In this document: positions 26,073 to 34,147 of the stretch, piece by piece
How positions within the stretch are numbered: the stretch's first letter is position 1
How the letters are laid out: every line of letters begins with the position of its first letter
NCBI RefSeq assembly: GCF_009857595.1
Contig: NZ_WWCU01000023.1
Coordinates: 1-64,000 of the forward strand
Source: Pseudoduganella aquatica
Lineage (GTDB): Bacteria > Pseudomonadota > Gammaproteobacteria > Burkholderiales > Burkholderiaceae_D
Direction: 5' to 3'
DNA: 64,000 bases
The notes under the pieces: model-generated
Databases searched by the model: none
The model's input: only the letters and a program-made list of their open reading frames with translations
Told to the model about the DNA's origin: nothing
Made by a program: the position numbers and the translations under genes

Positions 26073-26309
26073 TTAGACTTTTTCGCCGCGGGCACGCATG
26101 TCGGCCAGGACGGCGTCGATGCCGACCTTGTCGATTACGCGCAGACCGGCGTTGGACAGACGCAGGGAGACCCAGCGATTTTCAGATTCAACAAAAATAC
26201 GACGGTTCTGCAGGTTAGGCAGGAAACGACGTTTAGTTTTGTTGTTTGCATGGGAAACATTGTTGCCGACCATCGGCTTCTTCCCAGTGACTTGGCAAAC
26301 ACGTGCCAT
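26073..26309 (-). CDS. rpmB: 50S ribosomal protein L28
   Basis: The 78-residue protein begins MARVCQVTGKKPMVGNNVSH and has NKTKRRFLPNLQNRR, both diagnostic of L28. I chose the ATG at 26309, which has AAGGAG upstream; a farther ATG at 26336 adds nine residues not seen in the family. A consensus-like promoter lies at 26351-26379. It is cotranscribed with rpmG. Confidence 0.97.
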   Translation of the reverse strand: MARVCQVTGKKPMVGNNVSHANNKTKRRFLPNLQNRRIFVESENRWVSLRLSNAGLRVIDKVGIDAVLADMRARGEKV

Positions 26310-26350
26310 GGCGCACTCCTTGAATAGATTCCACAATTGGAAAAAACAAG

Positions 26351-26379
26351 AGTATATAGAAAAAACTGAGCTTTTTCAA
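26351..26379 (-). promoter_or_regulatory. Sigma-70 promoter of rpmB-rpmG
   Basis: Read on the minus strand, TTGAAA (26379-26374) and TATACT (26356-26351) are separated by exactly 17 bases. Transcription should begin near 26344, about 35 bases before the rpmB ATG. The flanks are AT-rich, as is common at ribosomal protein promoters. Confidence 0.75.
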
Positions 26380-26491
26380 CGACTTGCGAAAAACAATTGT
26401 GTCACGATCTAGCTGTGAAATTTAACAATTGTAAAATCCGCCTCCAAACCCTTGTTTTTCATAGGTAAACTGGGCTATGGGCCTGTCGTTT

Positions 26492-27166
26492 TCACAGCTG
26501 TCCGTGCTCGGCGAAGGAGTGCACCTGATGGCCTGCGACGACGAAATGGTCGAGGATGCGCACGTCCACCAGCGCCAAAGCCTGCATCAGCGCCCGCGTC
26601 AGCAGCATGTCGGACTCGCTGGGCTCGGGCGTGCCGGACGGGTGGTTATGGGCCAGCATCACGCTGGCGGCGTTGCGCGCCAGCGCCTCGCGCACCACCT
26701 CGCGCGGATACACGCTGGTATGCGATAGTGTGCCGCGAAACAGTTCGCGCGAGTCGATCAGGCGGTTCTTCACGTCCAGGAACAGGACGTGGAAGGATTC
26801 GTAGGGCTGGGCGCCCAGTGTCAGGCGCAGGTATTGTTTGACGGAGGCGGGGGAACTGAGCGTCTGTCCGGCTTGCAGCTGTTCGCCGACGGCGCGGCGC
26901 GCCAGCTCCATTACGGCCTGCAACTGGGCGAATTTGGCCGCGCCCAGGCCGGGGATGCTGGAAAACTCGCGCAGCGTGGCGGCGAACAGCGCTTGCAGGG
27001 AACCGAAGTGGCCCACCATGTCGCGCGCCAGCTCCACCGCATTTTTGCCGCGCACGCCCACGCGGAGGAAGACGGCCAGCAGTTCGGCATCAGACAGGGC
27101 GTTGGCGCCCTCGCGTATCAGGCGCTCGCGCGGGCGCTGGTGTTCCGGCCAATCGGCAATTCCCAT
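26492..27166 (-). CDS. radC: RadC/YeeS family JAB-domain protein
   Basis: The 224-residue protein begins MGIADWPEHQRPRERLIREG and carries a helix-hairpin-helix (SIPGLGAAKFAQLQAV) and a C-terminal JAB/MPN metalloprotein domain whose metal motif is HNHPSGTPEPSESD. That motif belongs to the RadC signature. The older claim of a role in recombinational repair has been questioned; the JAB fold suggests a hydrolase on an unknown substrate. GAGG precedes the chosen ATG at 27166; an ATG at 27208 would add 14 residues. Confidence 0.93.
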   Translation of the reverse strand: MGIADWPEHQRPRERLIREGANALSDAELLAVFLRVGVRGKNAVELARDMVGHFGSLQALFAATLREFSSIPGLGAAKFAQLQAVMELARRAVGEQLQAGQTLSSPASVKQYLRLTLGAQPYESFHVLFLDVKNRLIDSRELFRGTLSHTSVYPREVVREALARNAASVMLAHNHPSGTPEPSESDMLLTRALMQALALVDVRILDHFVVAGHQVHSFAEHGQL

Positions 27167-27289
27167 GCTGGACCTCGCAATGCCGGGAAGGCCCGGCCAA
27201 GGTTCCATTGTTGTCGGATTGTTAGCGGCGGCGTTTGTGCCTGCGCAAGCAGGCGTGAAGTTTTTACCGCGCCAGGGCGGGCGGAGTTG

Positions 27290-27631
27290 TCATCGCGCCA
27301 GCGCGAAGGCGCCTGCGGCCACCAGCGCCATGCCCAGCATGCGGGTCGGCGTCATGGCTTCGCCGAGCACGGCATAGCCTATCAGCAGCACGGTGGCCAT
27401 GGTGATGGCGGTCATCAGTGGGTAGGCCAGCGTCATCGGCAGCTTTTGCAGCGTGATGGTGTAGCAGACGAAGCCCAGGCCGTACACGGCGCAGGCGGAG
27501 CCCAGGTAGGCCAGCCGCGTGATGCTCCAGCCGTCTCCGGCCTGGTGCGACAGTTTGATGAGGAAAGTGGCGCCGGCGCTGGCCAGGGAGGCCAGTGCGC
27601 ACCAGAAATAGCCGTTGAGAAGTGTGTTCAT
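27290..27631 (-). CDS. Four-helix DMT/SMR-like membrane protein
   Basis: The 113-residue protein has four hydrophobic helices and the family-like segments LAYPLMTAITMATVLLIGY and LGEAMTPTRMLGMALVAAG. It resembles small multidrug resistance and four-helix DMT proteins such as EmrE or ArnE/F. The membrane Glu that SMR pumps need in helix 1 is missing (the helix reads FWCALASLASAGATFLIKLS), so proton-coupled drug export of the EmrE kind is unlikely. A role in lipid-linked sugar movement, as for ArnEF, is possible. It lies 13 bases after the next gene upstream on the same strand. Confidence 0.75.
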   Translation of the reverse strand: MNTLLNGYFWCALASLASAGATFLIKLSHQAGDGWSITRLAYLGSACAVYGLGFVCYTITLQKLPMTLAYPLMTAITMATVLLIGYAVLGEAMTPTRMLGMALVAAGAFALAR

Positions 27632-27644
27632 AATGTCAATGGTA

Positions 27645-28649
27645 TCACGCGGCCAGGCGCGGTTCCGCCTCCCCGCCGCCGGCGCTGCGTCCCAGCCAGG
27701 GCGCCAGGGCGGCGACGGCGAAGGGAATCAGCATGGGGTAGAGGCCCCACACGGCGCGCCCGTCTACCCGCACCGACAGCGCGGCGTACAGCGGCGGCAG
27801 CGCCAGCACCAGCAGCAGGCGCTTGAAGGGCTGCAACTGGGGCGCGGCGCGGCGCATGCCCAGCAGGGCCAGCGGCAGCGCCAGGCCGGCCGCCAGCGCG
27901 ATGGAGGCCAGCGAGCGCGTATCGCCCAGCGCCGCCAGCAACTGTGCCATGCTGGGCTTCCAGACATAGCTGGGCAGGCCGCCTATGATCCACCAGCGCA
28001 CCGCCAGTATCCATGCGGCAGCGGCGGCCGGGGCCGCGAGGCCGGCGCGCCAGCCTATCTGGCGCGCTGCAAGCAGCCAGAACAGCAGAACGATGTTTTC
28101 CTCGCGCACGCCGGTGCCCACCACGCCGGCCAGCGCCGCCAGCCAGGGCTGGCCGGACACCAGGGCCAGCACGAAGGCCGCGCGGGCGCACACGGAGCCG
28201 GGGTCGACCAATAGATAGGGCGCGTACCAGAAGGTGGGAACCGACAGGATCAGCAGCAGTCCGGCGGCAAGGGCGCCGCGATGGCCGTAGCCCAGGCGCC
28301 AGGCGCTGAGTGCCGTCATGCAGGCGGCGGCCGACACCAGTAGCCAGTTCAGCAGCGCAAAGCTGCTGCGCACGTCGCCCGGGATGGCGGCGGCGGCGGC
28401 CGGCACCAGCAAGCGGTAAGGGAAGGGGGCCACCAGCGCGCTGGCGGGGACTTCGCCGCGCAGGTAGCGCGCGGTATTAAAGTAGTGCAGCGAGTCCTCC
28501 ACGGTGCCGCCCCAGCGCCACCACATGACGGCAAGGGCCAGCGCGGCAAAGCCGGCGGCGGAGGCCAGCAGCGGCCGCCACGGGCTGCGGACGGCGGTTT
28601 GGGAGTAGTCGTGGGGGGCGGGGAAGAGGAAGTTCAGTAAATTCATCAT
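27645..28649 (-). CDS. Polytopic membrane protein of unknown function
   Basis: The 334-residue protein has about eight to nine hydrophobic segments and few polar loops. After the first helix comes WWRWGGTVEDSLHYFNTARYLRG-type sequence, an acidic and aromatic loop reminiscent of GT-C glycosyltransferases, but no signature is strong enough to name a family. It lies 13 bases upstream of the small DMT-like gene, so the two may work together, for instance on a lipid-linked substrate. This is inference. No good ribosome site precedes the ATG at 28649; the adjacent ATG at 28646 is equally possible. Confidence 0.7.
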   Translation of the reverse strand: MMNLLNFLFPAPHDYSQTAVRSPWRPLLASAAGFAALALAVMWWRWGGTVEDSLHYFNTARYLRGEVPASALVAPFPYRLLVPAAAAAIPGDVRSSFALLNWLLVSAAACMTALSAWRLGYGHRGALAAGLLLILSVPTFWYAPYLLVDPGSVCARAAFVLALVSGQPWLAALAGVVGTGVREENIVLLFWLLAARQIGWRAGLAAPAAAAAWILAVRWWIIGGLPSYVWKPSMAQLLAALGDTRSLASIALAAGLALPLALLGMRRAAPQLQPFKRLLLVLALPPLYAALSVRVDGRAVWGLYPMLIPFAVAALAPWLGRSAGGGEAEPRLAA

Positions 28650-28788
28650 GGCGCGCGCATTTTATGCGATATGGCGGGCAATGGCGGATTTGCTAACATT
28701 CGGAAACACTTGCGGCTGGCAGGCCGGGCGCGCGGCGCACTGGGCCGCCGAGTGGCTTACAATAGCGTTTTCAAGTTTTTTGCCCATC

Positions 28789-29244
28789 ATGTCCAACGCA
28801 CAACCTCCTGTCGTCACCGCATCGGCCTACCTCACGCTGCATTACCGCCTCGCCACCGTCGACGGCGCCGATATCGTCACCACCTTCAACGGCACTCCCG
28901 CCACGCTGATGCTGGGCCAGGGCCAGCTGGCGCCGGTGCTGGAAGAACTGCTGCTGGGCCTGCCGGAAGGCACGCACAAGACCTTCGACCTGGAACCGGG
29001 CGTCGGCTTCGGCCCGCGCAACCCGGATTTGGTGCGTCCCGTGTCGCGCGCCACGCTGGACGCGAACTCGGTGCCGGGCGCCGACTATAAAGTGGGCGAC
29101 CTGGTGGACTTCGCCGCGCCGGGCGGCGGCCGTTTTGCCGGCGTGCTGCGCGAACTGGGCGAAACCGAAGCGCTGTTCGATTTCAACCATCCGCTGGCGG
29201 GCCAGCCGGTGCGTTTTGAAGTGAACCTGATTTCCGTGCTGTAA
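28789..29244 (+). CDS. fkpB: FKBP-type peptidyl-prolyl isomerase
   Basis: The 151-residue protein has the FkpB/SlpA layout: SAYLTLHYRLATVDGADI, then GQLAPVLEELLLGLPEGTHKTF, an inserted-flap region and DFNHPLAGQPVRFEVNLISV at the end. FNHPLAG is the hallmark of the SlyD/FkpB branch. It catalyses prolyl isomerisation and assists folding in the cytoplasm. I start at 28789 because homologues begin close to this point; the frame is open for 47 codons upstream. It lies 13 bases before ispH, the conserved fkpB-ispH pairing. Confidence 0.92.
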   Translation: MSNAQPPVVTASAYLTLHYRLATVDGADIVTTFNGTPATLMLGQGQLAPVLEELLLGLPEGTHKTFDLEPGVGFGPRNPDLVRPVSRATLDANSVPGADYKVGDLVDFAAPGGGRFAGVLRELGETEALFDFNHPLAGQPVRFEVNLISVL

Positions 29245-29257
29245 AAAAGGACTAAGT

Positions 29258-30211
29258 ATGGACAAAGAAATCCTGCTGGCGCAGCCGCGCGGCTTCTGCG
29301 CCGGCGTTGACCGCGCGATTGAAATCGTCGAGCGCGCGCTGAAGCAGTTCGGCGCGCCCATCTATGTGCGCCACGAGATCGTGCACAACGCCTACGTGGT
29401 GGAGGACCTGCGCGCCAAGGGCGCCATCTTCATCGAAGACCTGGCCGACGTGCCGCCCGGCCACACCCTGGTGTTCTCGGCGCACGGCGTGTCGAAAGCG
29501 GTGCGGGCCGAAGCGGAAGCGCGCGGCTTCAGCATTTTCGACGCCACCTGCCCGCTGGTGACCAAGGTGCACGTGGAAGTGGCCAAGATGCGCAAGCAGG
29601 GTTGCGAGATCGTCATGATAGGCCACGACGGCCATCCGGAAGTGGAGGGCACCATGGGCCAGGCCGACGCCGGCATGCACCTGGTGGAAACCGTGGCCGA
29701 CGTGGCCAAGCTGCAGGTGGGCAATCCGGACGCGCTGGCCTATGTTTCCCAGACAACGTTGTCGGTTGACGACACTACCGAGATTATCGCGGCGCTGAAA
29801 CAAAAATATCCCAATATTATCGAGCCGAAGAAGGGCGACATCTGCTACGCCACCACCAACCGCCAGGAAGCCGTGAAATTCATGGCGCCGCAGGTGGAAG
29901 TGGTGATCGTGGTGGGCAGCCCGAACAGCTCAAATTCCAACCGCCTGCGCGAGGTGGCGGACAAGATGGGCACCCCGGCCTATATGGTCGACAATGCCGC
30001 CCAGATAGACGCCGCCTGGCTCGCGGGCAAGCAGCGCGTGGGCGTGACGGCGGGCGCGTCGGCGCCGGAAGTGCTGGTGCAGGCCGTGATCGACCGCCTG
30101 AAAGAGCTGGGCGCGCGCAGCGTGCGCGCGCTGGAAGGCGTGCAGGAGTCGGTCACCTTCCCCATGCCCAAGGGACTGGACGGTGAGAAAACCATGACGG
30201 TAGCGAATTAA
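29258..30211 (+). CDS. ispH: 4-hydroxy-3-methylbut-2-enyl diphosphate reductase
   Basis: The 317-residue iron-sulfur enzyme makes IPP and DMAPP in the last step of the MEP pathway. The three cluster ligands are visible: C14 in QPRGFCAGVDRA, C98 in DATCPLVTKVH and C196 in GDICYATTNRQ. HEIVHN and GSPNSSNSNRL are also family signatures. Length is normal. AAGG precedes the ATG. It is essential in organisms that lack the mevalonate route. Confidence 0.97.
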   Translation: MDKEILLAQPRGFCAGVDRAIEIVERALKQFGAPIYVRHEIVHNAYVVEDLRAKGAIFIEDLADVPPGHTLVFSAHGVSKAVRAEAEARGFSIFDATCPLVTKVHVEVAKMRKQGCEIVMIGHDGHPEVEGTMGQADAGMHLVETVADVAKLQVGNPDALAYVSQTTLSVDDTTEIIAALKQKYPNIIEPKKGDICYATTNRQEAVKFMAPQVEVVIVVGSPNSSNSNRLREVADKMGTPAYMVDNAAQIDAAWLAGKQRVGVTAGASAPEVLVQAVIDRLKELGARSVRALEGVQESVTFPMPKGLDGEKTMTVAN

Positions 30212-30315
30212 ATTCGGTGAACTTAATTTTTTTTCGATATTAGTTTTCGTTAAACCTCGCTATTATTGCGGACGCTTGTAATAGTAGATCGATGCACAAC
30301 AGCGTCATTCAATGG

Positions 30316-30352
30316 CGGCACTACGGGGATAGCCTCTCCGGGTGCCGTTTTT
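30316..30352 (+). terminator. Hairpin with T run in the livH leader
   Basis: CGGCAC pairs with GTGCCG, an inner GGGGA/TCTCC helix extends the fold, and five T follow. It lies only 25 bases before the livH ATG, so it is either the end of the ispH transcript or an attenuator that controls liv expression. The surrounding leader (30212-30300) is AT-rich and may hold the liv promoter. Confidence 0.55.
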
Positions 30353-30376
30353 GTTAACTCAAGAGGCAATTCCACG

Positions 30377-31306
30377 ATGGATACATTTATCCAACAACTG
30401 ATCAACGGCCTAGTGCTGGGCAGCATGTATGCGCTGATCGCACTGGGCTACACCATGGTGTACGGTGTGCTGAACCTGATTAACTTCGCCCACGGCGACG
30501 TGCTGATGGTGGGCGCCATGGCGGGCCTGACCATCCTGAACCAGCTCAACCACTATTTCCCCGACATGCCGGGCTATCTCAAGCTGGGCATCGCCATCCT
30601 GGGCGCCATCCCGGTCTGCATGGCCGTCAATGTGCTGATCGAGCGCGTGGCTTACCGCCGCCTGCGCAACGCGCCGCGCCTGGCGCCGCTGATCACCGCC
30701 ATCGGCGTGTCCATCCTGCTGCAAACCTTCGCCATGATGATCTGGGGCCGCAACCCGCTGCCTTTCCCGCAGCTGCTGTCGTCCGACCCCATCATGCTGG
30801 GCAACTCGGTGATTACGCAAACGCAGGTGCTGCTGCTGGTGCTGGCCGCCGCCTCCATGTTCGGCCTGGTGATGCTGGTGGAGAAAACCAAGATGGGCCG
30901 CGCCATGCGCGCCGTCGCGGAAAACCCCCGCGTGGCCGGCTTGATGGGCGTGGACTCGAACAAGGTCATCGTCGCCACCTTCGCCATCGGCGCCGCGCTG
31001 GCGGCCGTGGCCGGTGTGATGTGGGGCGCCAACTACGCCTCCATCCAGTTCGCCATGGGATTCGTTCCCGGCCTGAAAGCCTTCTCGGCCGCGGTGCTGG
31101 GCGGTATCGGCAACATCTATGGCGCCATGATAGGCGGCATCGTGCTGGGCATTATTGAAAGCCTGGGCGCCGGCTATATCGGCGACCTGACCGGCGGCTT
31201 CCTCGGCTCCAACTACCAGGACATCTTCGCCTTCGTGGTGCTGATCCTGGTGCTGACTGTGCGTCCGTCCGGCATCATGGGCGAACGCGTGGCCGACCGC
31301 GCTTAA
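30377..31306 (+). CDS. livH: Branched-chain amino acid ABC transporter permease LivH
   Basis: The 309-residue inner membrane protein begins MDTFIQQLINGLVLGSMYAL, the standard LivH start, and has NLINFAHGDVLMVGA and the cytoplasmic EAA-like loop region with AVAENPRVAGLMGVDSNKVI. It forms half of the membrane channel for Leu/Ile/Val or related amides with LivM. AAGAGG precedes the ATG. It opens a four-gene unit, livHMGF, with short gaps throughout. The periplasmic binding protein gene normally found with it is absent here. Confidence 0.95.
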   Translation: MDTFIQQLINGLVLGSMYALIALGYTMVYGVLNLINFAHGDVLMVGAMAGLTILNQLNHYFPDMPGYLKLGIAILGAIPVCMAVNVLIERVAYRRLRNAPRLAPLITAIGVSILLQTFAMMIWGRNPLPFPQLLSSDPIMLGNSVITQTQVLLLVLAAASMFGLVMLVEKTKMGRAMRAVAENPRVAGLMGVDSNKVIVATFAIGAALAAVAGVMWGANYASIQFAMGFVPGLKAFSAAVLGGIGNIYGAMIGGIVLGIIESLGAGYIGDLTGGFLGSNYQDIFAFVVLILVLTVRPSGIMGERVADRA

Positions 31307-31318
31307 GAAAGGACTGAT

Positions 31319-32536
31319 ATGGCACTGTTGAACTTTGACGTCCAGAAAGACGCGAAAAAAGCCTACACCAGCATGGCCGTCGTGCTGGTGCTGATGCTGG
31401 TGTTCCCGTTTGTTGCGGCACCCTTCGGCAACTCCTGGGTCCGCATCGTGGACCTGGCGCTGCTCTACATCATGCTGGCGCTGGGCCTGAACATCGTGGT
31501 CGGCTTCGCCGGCCTGCTGGACCTGGGCTATATCGCGTTCTACGCGGTGGGCGCCTACATGACCGGCCTGCTGGCTTCGCCGCAATTCGCCACCTTGCTC
31601 GAATCGCTGATCAACCTGCATCCCGGCTTCGGCGAGGCGCTGGTGGCGGTGATGGGCGAGGAGATCCGCACCAACGGCATCCACCTGGCGGTCTGGTTCA
31701 TCGTGCCGCTGGCGGCCGCGCTGGCGGGCCTGTTCGGCGCACTGCTGGGCGCACCGACGCTGAAGCTGCGCGGCGACTACCTGGCCATCGTGACGCTGGG
31801 CTTCGGCGAGATCATCCGCATCTTCATGAACAACCTGAACGAGCCGATCAACGTCACCAACGGCCCGCAGGGCATCAACCTGATCGACCCGATCCGCGTG
31901 TTCGGCACCTCGCTGGCCGGCGAAGCCGGTTCGCGCGCCACGGTCTACATTGGCGGCTTCGGCATGCCGTCCGTGAACGCCTACTACTACCTGTTCCTGT
32001 TCCTGTGCATCGCCGTGGTGTTCGTCACCAGCCGCCTGCAGCACTCGCGCCTGGGCCGCGCCTGGGTGGCCATCCGCGAAGACGAGATCGCCGCCAAGGC
32101 CATGGGCATCAACACCCGCAACGTCAAGCTGCTGGCCTTCTCCATGGGCGCCTCCTTCGGCGGCGTGGCGGGCGCCATGTTCGCGTCCTTCCAGGGCTTC
32201 GTGTCGCCGGAATCGTTCTCGCTGACCGAGTCCATCGCCGTGCTGGCCATGGTGGTGCTGGGCGGCATAGGCCACATCCCCGGCGTCATCATGGGCGGCG
32301 CGCTGCTGGCGGCCCTGCCCGAGGTGCTGCGCCACGTGGTGGAGCCGCTGCAGGAAAAGCTGTTCGGCCACGTGCTGATCGAAGCGGAAGTGCTGCGCCA
32401 GCTGCTGTACGGCCTGGCCATGGTGCTGATCATGCTGAACCGCCCGGCCGGCCTGTGGCCCGCGCCCAAGCATGAAGACCGTCCGGACGCCGACTCCGAC
32501 ACCAAAGATCAATCGTCCGGCGTTTTGCCAGCCTGA
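31319..32536 (+). CDS. livM: Branched-chain amino acid ABC transporter permease LivM
   Basis: The 405-residue permease has LGLNIVVGFAGLLDLGYIAFYAVGAY and the cytoplasmic coupling loop AIREDEIAAKAMGINTRNVKL, both typical of LivM. It pairs with LivH in the inner membrane. The C-terminus carries a hydrophilic tail (PAPKHEDRPDADSDTKDQSS) beyond the last helix. It starts 13 bases after livH and ends 10 bases before livG. Confidence 0.95.
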   Translation: MALLNFDVQKDAKKAYTSMAVVLVLMLVFPFVAAPFGNSWVRIVDLALLYIMLALGLNIVVGFAGLLDLGYIAFYAVGAYMTGLLASPQFATLLESLINLHPGFGEALVAVMGEEIRTNGIHLAVWFIVPLAAALAGLFGALLGAPTLKLRGDYLAIVTLGFGEIIRIFMNNLNEPINVTNGPQGINLIDPIRVFGTSLAGEAGSRATVYIGGFGMPSVNAYYYLFLFLCIAVVFVTSRLQHSRLGRAWVAIREDEIAAKAMGINTRNVKLLAFSMGASFGGVAGAMFASFQGFVSPESFSLTESIAVLAMVVLGGIGHIPGVIMGGALLAALPEVLRHVVEPLQEKLFGHVLIEAEVLRQLLYGLAMVLIMLNRPAGLWPAPKHEDRPDADSDTKDQSSGVLPA

Positions 32537-32545
32537 GGTAAGAGT

Positions 32546-33316
32546 ATGAGCGAACAAGTTATTCTGAACATCGCCGGCGTCAACAAGCGCTTCGGCGGCT
32601 TGCAGGCGCTGACCGATGTCGGCATCAAGATCATGAAGGGCCAGATCTACGGCCTGATCGGCCCCAACGGCGCCGGCAAGACCACCTTCTTCAACGTCAT
32701 CACCGGCTTGTACCAGCCGGACACCGGCACCTTCGAGCTGGCCGGCAAGCCGTACTCGCCGTCCGCGCCGCATGAAGTGGCGAAAGCCGGCATTGCGCGC
32801 ACCTTCCAGAACATCCGCCTGTTCGGCGAGATGACCGCGCTGGAAAACGTCATGGTGGGCCGCCACGTGCGCTCGCACCAGGGCGTGTTCGGCGCCGTGT
32901 TCCGCCACAAGGCGGCGCGCGAGGAAGAAGCGGGCATCCGCAAGCGTGCGCAGGAGCTGCTGGACTTCGTCGGCATCGGCGCCTTCGCCAACCGCACCTC
33001 CAAATTCCTGTCCTACGGCGACCAGCGCCGCCTGGAAATCGCCCGCGCCCTGGCCACCGACCCGCAACTGCTGGCGCTGGACGAACCGGCGGCCGGCATG
33101 AACGCCACTGAAAAGCTGGCGCTGAAAGAGCTGCTGGTGAAGATCAAGGCCGAAGGCAAGACCGTGCTGCTGATCGAGCACGACGTGAAAATGATGATGA
33201 GCTTGTGCGACCGCATCACGGTGCTGGAATACGGCAAGCCGATCGCGGAAGGCCTGCCCGCCGAGATCCAAAGCAACAAGGCGGTGATCGACGCCTACCT
33301 GGGAGGTTCGCACTAA
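32546..33316 (+). CDS. livG: Branched-chain amino acid ABC transporter ATPase LivG
   Basis: The 256-residue ATPase has Walker A GPNGAGKTTFFN, a Q-loop region FQNIRLFGEMTALEN, the modified signature LSYGDQRRLEIARAL and Walker B LLALDEPAAGMN. The extra helical insertion after the Q-loop (AVFRHKAAREEEAGIR) is typical of LivG. It energises uptake with LivF. Its TAA shares one base with the livF ATG. Confidence 0.95.
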   Translation: MSEQVILNIAGVNKRFGGLQALTDVGIKIMKGQIYGLIGPNGAGKTTFFNVITGLYQPDTGTFELAGKPYSPSAPHEVAKAGIARTFQNIRLFGEMTALENVMVGRHVRSHQGVFGAVFRHKAAREEEAGIRKRAQELLDFVGIGAFANRTSKFLSYGDQRRLEIARALATDPQLLALDEPAAGMNATEKLALKELLVKIKAEGKTVLLIEHDVKMMMSLCDRITVLEYGKPIAEGLPAEIQSNKAVIDAYLGGSH

Positions 33317-34038
33317 TGAGCGAGAATGTATTAAAGGTTTCCGGCCTGAAGGTGGCGTATGGCGGCATCAAGGCCGTCAAGGGCATAGACCTGGAAGTGA
33401 ACAAGGGCGAGCTGGTCACGCTGATCGGCGCCAACGGCGCGGGCAAGACCACCACGCTGAAAGCCATCACCGGCACGCTGCCGGACTGCAAGGTCGAAGG
33501 CACGGTGGCCTATATGGGCCAGTCGCTGAAAGGCAGCAAGTCCTTCCACCTGGTGGAGAAAAAGCTGGCCATGGTGCCGGAAGGGCGCGGCGTGTTCACC
33601 CGCATGACCATCACAGAAAACCTGATGATGGGCGCCTATACACGTGACGACAAGGCCGGCATCGAGGCCGACATCGCCAAGTGGTTCGACATCTTCCCGC
33701 GCCTGAAAGAGCGCTCGGCGCAGCTGGCCGGCACCCTGTCCGGCGGCGAACAGCAGATGCTGGCCATGGCGCGCGCGCTGATGTGCCATCCGGCGCTGCT
33801 GCTGCTGGACGAGCCGTCGATGGGCCTGTCGCCCATCATGGTCGACAAGATCTTCGAAGTGATACGCAACGTCTCGCAGGAAGGCATCACCATCCTGCTG
33901 GTCGAGCAGAACGCCAAGCTCGCGCTGCAAGCGGCGCACCGCGGCTACGTGATGGACTCCGGCCTCATCACCATGACCGGCAAAGCCAGCGACATGCTGG
34001 ACGACCCGCGCGTCAAAGCCGCCTACCTCGGCGAGTAA
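33316..34038 (+). CDS. livF: Branched-chain amino acid ABC transporter ATPase LivF
   Basis: The 240-residue ATPase has Walker A GANGAGKTTTLKAI, the signature LSGGEQQMLAMARAL and Walker B LLLLDEPSMGLSP. VPEGRGVFTRMTITENLMMGA is the LivF hallmark. Translation is coupled to livG through TAATG. It ends the liv unit; a long GGGGTCAG palindrome follows 19 bases later and may serve as transcript end. Confidence 0.95.
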   Translation: MSENVLKVSGLKVAYGGIKAVKGIDLEVNKGELVTLIGANGAGKTTTLKAITGTLPDCKVEGTVAYMGQSLKGSKSFHLVEKKLAMVPEGRGVFTRMTITENLMMGAYTRDDKAGIEADIAKWFDIFPRLKERSAQLAGTLSGGEQQMLAMARALMCHPALLLLDEPSMGLSPIMVDKIFEVIRNVSQEGITILLVEQNAKLALQAAHRGYVMDSGLITMTGKASDMLDDPRVKAAYLGE

Positions 34039-34057
34039 ATTTGGCGAGCAGCAAAAT

Positions 34058-34104
34058 GGGGTCAGGGTTGATTTTTGCGGTAATGGAAAATCAACCCTGA
34101 CCCC
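34058..34104. repeat. 18-base perfect inverted repeat of the GGGGTCAG family
   Basis: GGGGTCAGGGTTGATTTT (34058-34075) is perfectly complementary to 34087-34104, with an 11-base loop, and TTT follows. A second palindrome with the same GGGGTCAG head occurs at 42988-43014. It is an intergenic repeat element and could also end the liv transcript. Confidence 0.75.
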
Positions 34105-34147
34105 TTTATGATTTACACTGGGTGCTCCTCAATACGGAGTTGCCCGC

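Noticed and set aside
30292..30357. Possible 21-residue leader peptide upstream of livH
   Set aside because: No ribosome site and no run of Leu, Ile or Val codons, so an attenuation role is not supported.
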